Shown here: positions 1 through 4,280 of the stretch, piece by piece
Layout of the letters: every line of letters starts with the position of its first letter
Numbering within the stretch: the stretch's first letter is position 1
Assembly (NCBI GenBank): GCA_003486785.1
Contig: DNFZ01000106.1
Location: 1,764-9,047 of the forward strand
Reading direction: 5' to 3'
DNA length: 7,284 nt
Origin: Clostridiales bacterium
GTDB lineage: Bacteria > Bacillota > Clostridia > Christensenellales > CAG-138
Notes under the pieces: generated by a model
What the model was told of the DNA's origin: nothing
Database searches by the model: none
Seen by the model: the letters and a program-made list of their open reading frames with translations, nothing else
Translations under genes and position numbers: made by a program

Positions 1-336
1 GGCATCGGCATCATGAATATCATGCTTGTGTCCGTGGCTGAGCGTACGCGCGAAATCGGGATTCGGAAAGCCATCGGCGCGCGCAGAAGCCACATCATGA
101 TGCAGTTTCTCATCGAGGCGTGTGTGCTCTCCATCCTCGGCGGACTCATCGGCCTCGGCCTATCCGCGCTGGGGCTGCGTATCTTTGCGATGATTGCGGA
201 TATGACCATTGCGATGGAATGGCGTGCGGCCATCGTCGCCCTGCTCTTCTGCGTGGTGATCGGCGTGGCGTTCGGCAGCTATCCGGCCGCAAAGGCGAGC
301 AATAAAACACCCATCGAAGCATTGCAGAGAAATTAA
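1..336 (+). CDS. ABC transporter permease, MacB/FtsX family (C-terminal part, 5' end cut by window)
   Basis: The frame is open from the first base and ends at TAA 334-336, giving 111 residues of the C-terminus. It begins GIGIMNIMLVSVAERTREIGIRK and continues with AIGARR, the well-known signature of the FtsX/MacB permease core, where a cytoplasmic segment follows the third-from-last membrane region. Two hydrophobic stretches follow (about residues 38-65 and 76-93 of the visible part), and the tail has the typical 'YPAAKAS...PIEAL' ending. Members of this family work with a MacB/LolD-type ATPase, and often a membrane-fusion-like subunit, to export peptides or drugs or to act as mechanotransmitters. 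The ATPase gene is presumably upstream, outside the window. Nothing visible identifies the substrate. The ATG at 13 is internal and is not the gene start. A hairpin terminator follows 28 bases after the stop. Confidence 0.93.
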   Translation, partial: GIGIMNIMLVSVAERTREIGIRKAIGARRSHIMMQFLIEACVLSILGGLIGLGLSALGLRIFAMIADMTIAMEWRAAIVALLFCVVIGVAFGSYPAAKASNKTPIEALQRN

Positions 337-449
337 ATCAGCACGCTTGCAAAACGCTCCTGTTGCAAATCCCCGCGGGTTATACCTGCGGGGATTTGCT
401 GTTTGCTCGATTCAAGATCCATCAAAAAGAGCAGAAAAATCAGCACGCT
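335..449. repeat. 13-bp direct repeat flanking the permease terminator
   Basis: AAATCAGCACGCT occurs exactly at 335-347, overlapping the permease stop, and again at 437-449, just before the promoter of the next gene. The copies lie 102 bp apart on either side of the terminator hairpin. No function is evident. It may be the trace of a small duplication or chance. Confidence 0.4.
365..399 (+). terminator. Hairpin terminator after the ABC permease
   Basis: A perfect 12-bp inverted repeat, GCAAATCCCCGC (365-376) and GCGGGGATTTGC (388-399), encloses an 11-nt loop whose GG/CC ends can extend the stem. It lies 28 bases downstream of the permease stop. The T-tract after it is weak (TGTTTGC), so termination may be incomplete, but the very stable stem and position support a terminator. 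Confidence 0.75.
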
Positions 450-457
450 GCCGTTCT

Positions 458-486
458 TTGACAGCAACACGGAGGGAGGATATAAT
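458..486 (+). promoter_or_regulatory. Perfect consensus sigma-A promoter for the YcxB-like gene
   Basis: TTGACA at 458-463 and TATAAT at 481-486 are separated by exactly 17 bp, so both hexamers and the spacing are consensus. The start of transcription should fall near 493, giving a leader of about 70 nt before the ATG at 565. This rules out the longer open frame starting at 403 as the real gene start. The purine-rich GGAGGGAGGA at 471-480 lies inside the spacer, upstream of the transcript, so it cannot act as a ribosome binding site for the ATG at 485. Confidence 0.85.
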
Positions 487-564
487 GATTGCATCCAAAC
501 AAAAAGCAGATCGATGAAGCAGAGAACGTGGGCCAATCACAATCAAAAAAGGAGTATTTCTGAT

Positions 565-1095
565 ATGACGCAATTCTCCCATACGTTTACCATCACGAAA
601 AAGGACAATCTGCGCTACAACTTCTTTCTGATGCAAAAGAAACTGGTCGCGACGAGCGTATTGGTGTTTGTCATCATCGCGGCGATGATCGGGCTGCTGA
701 AATATGCGCAGGGTGCGAGCATAACGAACGCTGTGCTCAACGCGCTGCTCATGGCGGTATTGGGGACGCTTGTACTCGTCGCCATCAACATCGCGACCAC
801 AGTGCTGCGCATGAATCGCTATTATCAGCAAAAGAAGCTGACGGACTTTTCCGTCACGTTTACCACCGATCAAACGGGCATCCGCGCCACATCCGAGCGT
901 GGGGATTCCGAGCTGCCGTGGAATCGCATCGTCGCCGTGCGTGAGACGCGGAACGCGTTTTACATCTTCATCACGGAGTCGCACGCAAACGTCATGCCCA
1001 AAGACCAGTTTCCAGGCGAGGCGGAGATTGCGATCTTTCGTGCGCTGCTGGAGAAAAACGTCGCCCCGTCCCGCCTGAAAATCAAGCGGGGATAA
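565..1095 (+). CDS. YcxB-like two-helix membrane protein
   Basis: This encodes 176 residues. The ATG at 565 is chosen because AAAAAAGGAG (545-554) lies 10 bases upstream and because the consensus promoter at 458-486 starts transcription inside the longer open frame. The protein has a polar N-terminus with several Thr and Lys residues, two hydrophobic segments (about 26-46 and 58-80), then a cytoplasmic-type C-terminal domain. The stretch around residues 117-149 (LPWNRIVAVRETRNAFYIF, then MPKDQF) matches the YcxB-like C-terminal domain pattern: W..I..V.ET...fyif, then a Pro-Lys-x-x-Phe motif. This layout and length are typical of the YcxB family of Bacillota. Its biochemical role is not known to me. 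It appears monocistronic, with its own strong promoter and hairpins downstream at 1080-1111 and 1197-1230. The family assignment is fairly firm; I assign no function. Confidence 0.85.
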   Translation: MTQFSHTFTITKKDNLRYNFFLMQKKLVATSVLVFVIIAAMIGLLKYAQGASITNAVLNALLMAVLGTLVLVAINIATTVLRMNRYYQQKKLTDFSVTFTTDQTGIRATSERGDSELPWNRIVAVRETRNAFYIFITESHANVMPKDQFPGEAEIAIFRALLEKNVAPSRLKIKRG

Positions 1096-1111
1096 ACCGG
1101 CTCGCTTGATT
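1080..1111 (+). other. Stem-loop spanning the YcxB-like stop codon
   Basis: AATCAAGCG (1080-1088) and CGCTTGATT (1103-1111) form a perfect 9-bp stem with a 14-nt loop that contains the TAA stop (1093-1095). No T-tract follows (GGATGCAAAAAGA), so it is not a classical intrinsic terminator. It could protect the mRNA 3' end after termination farther downstream. Confidence 0.45.
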
Positions 1112-1196
1112 GGATGCAAAAAGACGAACCGATCTAGACGCACAAAGAGGATATCCTGACGGTATGCTCTGGTTTGCATTTTGAAAAGAACCGCAG

Positions 1197-1230
1197 AAAC
1201 CTGACATAGCGCCTGTCAGGTTTTTGTTTT
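1197..1230 (+). terminator. Intrinsic terminator for the YcxB-like gene, overlapping the WYL operator
   Basis: A perfect 10-bp inverted repeat, AAACCTGACA (1197-1206) and TGTCAGGTTT (1214-1223), with a 7-nt loop, is followed by a T-rich run to 1230 (TTTTTGTTTT counted from 1221). As RNA this has the form of an intrinsic terminator for transcripts arriving from the YcxB-like gene. The same repeat recurs at 2191-2213 without a T-tract, so its main job may be as a DNA operator, with termination a second use. Confidence 0.6.
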
Positions 1231-1235
1231 ATACT
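1197..1235 (+). promoter_or_regulatory. Promoter and putative operator of the WYL regulator
   Basis: A -10 box TATACT lies at 1230-1235. No good -35 exists at the normal distance (TAGCGC at 1207-1212). In its place is the inverted repeat CCTGACA-N7-TGTCAGG, centred at 1210, 20 bp upstream of the start of the -10 box. A -10 without a -35, plus a palindrome centred near -32, fits either an activator-dependent promoter or a repressor operator. The predicted transcript starts near 1242, about 26 nt before the gene. An almost identical arrangement precedes the next operon (2191-2227), which argues for control of both by the WYL protein encoded here. Confidence 0.65.
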
Positions 1236-1267
1236 GAGAGCAAAGATGATTGGGTGCGTGAGAGACG

Positions 1268-2176
1268 ATGAGAAACGATCGGTTGTTTCAAATTCTATAC
1301 CTGCTGCTTGAACGTGGCACGATGACCGCGCCTGAGCTTGCCCGCGCGCTGGAGGTCTCCGTGCGCACGGTCTATCGAGATATCGACGCGCTCTCGCTCT
1401 CGGGCGTGCCCGTCTACGCCACGCAGGGCAAACACGGCGGCGTGTCTCTGCTGCCGAACTATTCGTTTGACAAGGCGCTGCTCACCGATGAGGAGCAGAA
1501 CCAGATTCTCTACGCGATCCAGAGCCTGCGCGCGGCGGAGCAGCCGGTGGACGCGCTGCTGAGCAAGCTCGGCGGCATGTTTCAAAAGCAGAACACAAAC
1601 TGGATCGAGGTGGACTTCTCCCGCTGGGGTATGGGCAGCACGGACAGCGTGAAGTTTGAGCGCCTCAAATCCGCGCTGATCGGACGTCGCGCGCTCAACA
1701 TCGTCTACTGTTCCGCAAACGGGGAGACGAATCGCCGCGTGATCCTGCCCCTTAAGCTCATCTTCAAGGACAAGAGCTGGTATCTGCATGCGTTTTGCCG
1801 TATGCAGGAGGATTATCGCCTCTTTAAGGTGAACCGGATCGTTGAGATGGAAGTGCTGGAGGAGCGATTCTCCGAACGGCCGGACGAGACTCCGCAGCTG
1901 GAGCAAAGCACTTATTCAATGCCCGAAATGCAGCAGATGCGCCTGCTGTTCTCGCCAGCCGTCGCGTTTCGCGTCTATGACGAGTTTGACTGCACGATGA
2001 TCGAAAAACAGCCCGACGGCAGCCTGCTGATCCCCGTGCAGATGCCGCCGGATAGTTGGGTGGTGAGCTATCTGCATTCGTTTGGTACGGCGCTGACGAT
2101 TCTGGAGCCCGAGAGCCTTCGCGCTCAACTTGCGGCGCACGCAAAAGCCATCTGGGAACATCATTCGAAAGAATAA
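1268..2176 (+). CDS. YafY-type transcriptional regulator (HTH_11 + WYL domain)
   Basis: This encodes 302 residues, the usual length for this family. Residues about 1-60 form a DeoR-like helix-turn-helix: MRNDRLFQILYLLLERG, with SVRTVYRDIDAL (31-42) as the recognition-helix region, then G..G.SLLP. Residues about 138-200 form the WYL domain, with the name-giving Trp-Tyr-Leu at 171-173 and the conserved RLFKVNRI (184-191). The rest is the C-terminal extension (WCX) that closes with a WVVSYLHSFG segment. WYL domains bind nucleic acid or nucleotide ligands in characterised members (PafBC, some phage-defence regulators). The ligand here is unknown. The start fits the family N-terminus exactly, although only a weak GAGAG (1260-1264) precedes the ATG. 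The gene has its own promoter with a palindromic operator and is followed, 84 bp after its stop, by the zinc-ribbon gene under a matching operator, which suggests autoregulation plus control of that operon. Confidence 0.94.
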   Translation: MRNDRLFQILYLLLERGTMTAPELARALEVSVRTVYRDIDALSLSGVPVYATQGKHGGVSLLPNYSFDKALLTDEEQNQILYAIQSLRAAEQPVDALLSKLGGMFQKQNTNWIEVDFSRWGMGSTDSVKFERLKSALIGRRALNIVYCSANGETNRRVILPLKLIFKDKSWYLHAFCRMQEDYRLFKVNRIVEMEVLEERFSERPDETPQLEQSTYSMPEMQQMRLLFSPAVAFRVYDEFDCTMIEKQPDGSLLIPVQMPPDSWVVSYLHSFGTALTILEPESLRAQLAAHAKAIWEHHSKE

Positions 2177-2190
2177 CGGCAGACGCGCAG

Positions 2191-2227
2191 AACATGACAG
2201 CTCTTGTCAGGTTTAACCCGATAGAAT
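2191..2227 (+). promoter_or_regulatory. Promoter and putative WYL operator of the zinc-ribbon/DUF3795/DUF3788 operon
   Basis: AACATGACA (2191-2199) and TGTCAGGTT (2205-2213) form an inverted repeat with one mismatch and a 5-nt centre. TAGAAT at 2222-2227 is a plausible -10 box. The repeat is centred at 2202, 20 bp upstream of the start of the -10, exactly as in the promoter at 1197-1235. No good -35 is present at the usual spacing (AGCTCT at 2199-2204). There is no T-tract after the repeat, so it does not look like a terminator, which supports a role as a protein-binding site. Predicted transcription start is near 2234. Confidence 0.65.
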
Positions 2228-2260
2228 GGCGGTATCAAATCATTCGGGAGGAACAAAGAC

Positions 2261-2524
2261 ATGGAAGAGCGTTATTGCCAGAGCTGCGGCATGCCGATGG
2301 GGTTAAAGGACGAACACTATGGAACGGAAGCGGACAAAAGCAAGAGCAAAGACTACTGCACATACTGCTATGAGAACGGCGCGTTTACCGCGGACTGCAC
2401 GATGCAGGAGATGATCGACTTTTGCGTACAACCCGTGCTAGAGAATGTGCCGGGACTCACCGAGGCTGCAGCGCGCGAGATGATGAGCATTCAGTTTCCC
2501 CTTCTCAAACGTTGGAGAGCTTAG
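2261..2524 (+). CDS. Small zinc-ribbon protein (putative zinc ribbon family, PF12674-like)
   Basis: This encodes 87 residues. GGGAGGA (2246-2252) lies 8 bases upstream of the ATG. The N-terminal half carries two Cys-x2-Cys knuckles, C6/C9 (CQSCGMPM) and C33/C36 (CTYCYENGAF), separated by a segment YGTEADKSKSKDY that is very characteristic of the family. This is a single zinc ribbon. The second half (TMQEMIDFCV ... FPLLKRW) is a short helical tail that is also typical. No enzymatic role is known to me; such proteins could bind nucleic acid or protein partners. It is the first gene of an operon that continues with DUF3795 (50 bp gap) and DUF3788 genes, and it follows the WYL regulator whose putative operator lies in its promoter. 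Family assignment is firm; function is unknown. Confidence 0.93.
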   Translation: MEERYCQSCGMPMGLKDEHYGTEADKSKSKDYCTYCYENGAFTADCTMQEMIDFCVQPVLENVPGLTEAAAREMMSIQFPLLKRWRA

Positions 2525-2542
2525 GCGAAACGCTGTTTTCGC
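2525..2542 (+). other. Small intercistronic hairpin
   Basis: GCGAAA (2525-2530) and TTTCGC (2537-2542) form a 6-bp stem directly after the zinc-ribbon stop codon. It has no T-tract and is weak. It might affect the relative expression of the downstream gene, or it may be chance. Confidence 0.25.
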
Positions 2543-2574
2543 AAAATGGACAATTTAGAAAGGTAGGTAGCCGC

Positions 2575-3006
2575 GTGAAACCACCGGACACCATAGACGT
2601 CAATATGCTCGCCCCCTGCGGATTGAACTGCATGCTCTGCTACCGCCATCTCGGCAAGAAGCCTTGCCCGGGCTGCCGCGCGCGACAGAGCGAGCCGGAC
2701 GATTACCAGCGCAAGTGCGTCATGCGCGCGTGTGTGATGGAGCGCGGGCTGTTCTCCTGTGCGGACTGCGTGGATCGTCCCTGCAAGCGGGTGAAAGCGT
2801 TCGGCAAGCGATACCGCGACGGATACGGGGTCGATCTGTTTGGCGATGCCGCGCGGGTGCGCGAGATCGGCGCTGAGGCACTGCTGCGCGAGCAGATCAC
2901 GGCGCACACCTGCGATTCCTGCGGGCACCTGATCAACCTGCATGACGGCATCTGCAGCGGCTGCGGAAAACAACATCCAATCGGAAAAGGGAGGACACGC
3001 GTTTGA
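2575..3006 (+). CDS. DUF3795 cysteine-rich protein with C-terminal zinc ribbon
   Basis: This encodes 143 residues from GTG at 2575. AAAGGTAGG (2559-2567) lies 7 bases upstream, and the family usually has about ten residues before the LAPCGLNC motif, so this start is preferred over ATG 2605 and over the much longer open frame that overlaps the zinc-ribbon gene. The N-terminal DUF3795 domain shows the family hallmark APCGLNCMLC (C15, C19, C22), then CPGC (C31, C34), C48, C53, CADC (C62, C65) and C70. The C-terminus adds a zinc ribbon, C113/C116 and C127/C130. Fourteen cysteines in 143 residues imply several bound metals, probably zinc. Family members are uncharacterised as far as I know. The gene sits between the zinc-ribbon and DUF3788 genes, overlapping the latter by 4 bp, so it is surely co-transcribed and probably translationally coupled. 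Confidence 0.9.
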   Translation: MKPPDTIDVNMLAPCGLNCMLCYRHLGKKPCPGCRARQSEPDDYQRKCVMRACVMERGLFSCADCVDRPCKRVKAFGKRYRDGYGVDLFGDAARVREIGAEALLREQITAHTCDSCGHLINLHDGICSGCGKQHPIGKGRTRV

Positions 3007-3431
3007 ACTGGTGTGAAGCATACCCCAAATCGCAGGAACCTACGCTACAGGAGATCGAACGTTTCATCGACAGCCCGCTCTGGAACGGGCTTTGCAGCTG
3101 GACGGAGACGACCTACTCCGTCGCCCCCAAGGTGGAGCACAGCACCTGCAGCGGGGCTCCCGGCTGGAACGTCAAGTACAAGAAGAGCGGACGCTCGCTT
3201 TGCACGCTCTATCCGGAGCGGGGGCAGTTCACCGCGCTGATCAGCGTCGGCGCAAAGGAAATGCCGGAGGCGGAGCTGCTGCTGCCGACCTGTACGGAGT
3301 ATATCCAGGCGCTCTTTTCGCGCACGGCGCCGTTCAACGGCGGGCGCTGGCTGATGATCCGTATTACAGAAGAGCAGGTGCTCGAGGACGTGAAGAAGCT
3401 CATCCGCCTGCGGGTCGCGACAAAGGGCTGA
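3003..3431 (+). CDS. DUF3788 family protein
   Basis: This encodes 142 residues from a TTG start. The start codon overlaps the stop of the DUF3795 gene (TTGA, 3003-3006), and AAAGGGAGG (2986-2994) lies 8 bases upstream, so the unusual start is well supported; no early in-frame ATG exists. The sequence shows the DUF3788 pattern: PTLQEIERFIDSPLW near the start, PKVEHSTCS (42-50), then PGWNVKYKKSGRSLCTLYP (53-71), EMPEAELLLP (86-95) and GGRWLMI (113-119), with a charged helix VLEDVKKLI at the end. Length matches the family. It is soluble, with no signal or membrane segment. The biochemical function is unknown. It is the last gene of the putative WYL-controlled operon. The close spacing suggests the three small proteins are made together. 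Confidence 0.9.
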   Translation: MNWCEAYPKSQEPTLQEIERFIDSPLWNGLCSWTETTYSVAPKVEHSTCSGAPGWNVKYKKSGRSLCTLYPERGQFTALISVGAKEMPEAELLLPTCTEYIQALFSRTAPFNGGRWLMIRITEEQVLEDVKKLIRLRVATKG

Positions 3432-3468
3432 ACTTCTGCAAATTTCCGGCGTCGCTTGCCCATTCTTC

Positions 3469-3477
3469 TGCTATACT
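3469..3477 (+). promoter_or_regulatory. Extended -10 promoter of the AlkZ-related gene
   Basis: TGCTATACT (3469-3477) is an extended -10 element (TG-n-TATACT). No recognisable -35 lies at 16-18 bp upstream. Transcription would start near 3484, about 26 nt before the ATG at 3510. The bases following the -10 (TATACTGAAAGAAAA) resemble those of the WYL promoter (TATACTGAGAGCAAA), but no inverted repeat is present here. Read-through from the DUF3788 operon is also possible because no terminator separates them. Confidence 0.55.
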
Positions 3478-3509
3478 GAAAGAAAAATGGGAGACGGAGA
3501 AGAGCGCCT

Positions 3510-4211
3510 ATGGTGCAGATCAAGCAGTACAACGATTTCGTGGAAGCGCTTTTGCAGGCCGGCTTCTCTATGGGCGGCGGCAACGACGAGGGCATCTTCT
3601 CGCTGATTCCGTGGAGCTGGGACGAAACCCCGCCGTACGAAACGCCCGTACGCTGGCACACGGGAGAGCCGGAAACCGACCCATGGGAATGGCGCATGCG
3701 CGTGCTGGACGAGCGGCGCGACATCGCCTATAGCAAAGTCTTTTTCAAAAAGAGCAGGTTTTACACGCGCGCATGGGCACCCTGTTTTCTCGCTGCCCGC
3801 CGCGGCAAAGAGGTGTTTGACGGCGCATATGCGGACGGAACCCTCAGCCACGCGGCAAAGAGAATCTACAGTACAGTTCTCGAACACGGAACGCTGCCGC
3901 TGCACGCGATCAAGCAGCTCGCGTCTTTTGGCGCGGAGGAAAAGAGCCGCTTTGACAGCGCTCTGACGGAGCTGCAGATGCGGATGTTTTTGACCATGTG
4001 CGGCAGGCAGCAGAAACTCTCTCAAAAGGGGGAAGAGTACGGCTGGTATTCCACCGTGTTTTGCACCACGGAGCAGTTCTGGGGAGAGGAAGTATTCGAG
4101 GAGGCTGCGAAGATCAATAAGGATGACGCGATCAAGGCGATTACAGAGCAGATACTAGCCCTGAATCCACAGGCGGAAGAGAAGAAGATCACGAAGTTTA
4201 TATTGGGATAA
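3510..4211 (+). CDS. AlkZ-related winged-helix protein
   Basis: This encodes 233 residues. The ATG at 3510 is preceded by GGAGAAG (3496-3502). The N-terminal half contains the conserved WHTGEPETDPWEW (49-61), followed by a basic/aromatic region (YSKVFFKKSRFYTRAWAP, 74-91). Residues about 112-180 look like a winged-helix domain: HAAKRIYSTVLEHGTLPLHAI, then SRFDSALTELQMRMFLT and a C-terminal strand region. This is the pattern of proteins annotated as AlkZ-related. True AlkZ/YcaQ enzymes are larger DNA glycosylases that unhook interstrand crosslinks; this protein is shorter and I could not place their catalytic QxQ motif with confidence, so glycosylase activity is not established. It lies 78 bp after the DUF3788 gene with its own extended -10 promoter, and a strong shared terminator follows. 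A role in DNA damage or nucleic-acid binding is an inference from the family name only. Confidence 0.8.
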   Translation: MVQIKQYNDFVEALLQAGFSMGGGNDEGIFSLIPWSWDETPPYETPVRWHTGEPETDPWEWRMRVLDERRDIAYSKVFFKKSRFYTRAWAPCFLAARRGKEVFDGAYADGTLSHAAKRIYSTVLEHGTLPLHAIKQLASFGAEEKSRFDSALTELQMRMFLTMCGRQQKLSQKGEEYGWYSTVFCTTEQFWGEEVFEEAAKINKDDAIKAITEQILALNPQAEEKKITKFILG

Positions 4212-4225
4212 CGCGCAACGCGCAA
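4212..4225. repeat. Tandem 7-bp repeat before the shared terminator
   Basis: CGCGCAA is repeated twice in tandem directly after the stop codon of the AlkZ-related gene. It is probably trivial, but it marks the base of the terminator region. Confidence 0.35.
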
Positions 4226-4261
4226 CAGCACAAAAGCGGGCAGGTCGCCCGCTTTTGCTGT
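4225..4261. terminator. Bidirectional terminator between convergent operons
   Basis: AAAAGCGGGC (4232-4241) and GCCCGCTTTT (4247-4256) form a perfect 10-bp stem with a 5-nt loop. The stem extends by ACAGC/GCTGT (4225-4229 and 4257-4261) past a 2-nt bulge. The A and T runs at the stem ends give a short U-tract in both directions. It lies 13 bp after the AlkZ-related stop and 19 bp before the end of the convergent propeller gene, so it can serve both. Confidence 0.85.
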
Positions 4262-4280
4262 GTATCCGTGTTGCTTTTGG

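Noticed and set aside
485..517. Ten-codon leader ORF starting at ATG 485 behind GGAGGGAGGA
   Set aside because: The ATG overlaps the -10 box and lies upstream of the expected transcription start, so it would not be on the transcript from that promoter.
403..564. N-terminal extension of the YcxB-like gene from 403
   Set aside because: The consensus promoter at 458-486 lies inside this stretch, the residues are unlike the family, and ATG 565 has a good ribosome binding site.
1148..1157. 10-bp palindrome AGGATATCCT between the YcxB-like and WYL genes
   Set aside because: It is short, isolated, and not placed relative to any promoter element. A perfect 10-mer palindrome is expected several times in a window of this size.
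412..1179. 255-codon open frame on the - strand opposite the YcxB-like gene
   Set aside because: No ribosome binding site or domain is seen and it spans the promoter and gene of the YcxB-like protein. It is a shadow frame.
2422..2574. Upstream extension of the DUF3795 gene overlapping the zinc-ribbon gene
   Set aside because: The extension is the out-of-frame reading of a solid gene; the GTG at 2575 has a ribosome binding site and gives the usual family length.
3448..3460. Possible third WYL operator before the AlkZ-related gene (GGC-N7-GCC)
   Set aside because: Arms are only 3 bp, do not match TGACA/TGTCA, and the centre is 18 rather than 20 bp before the -10.
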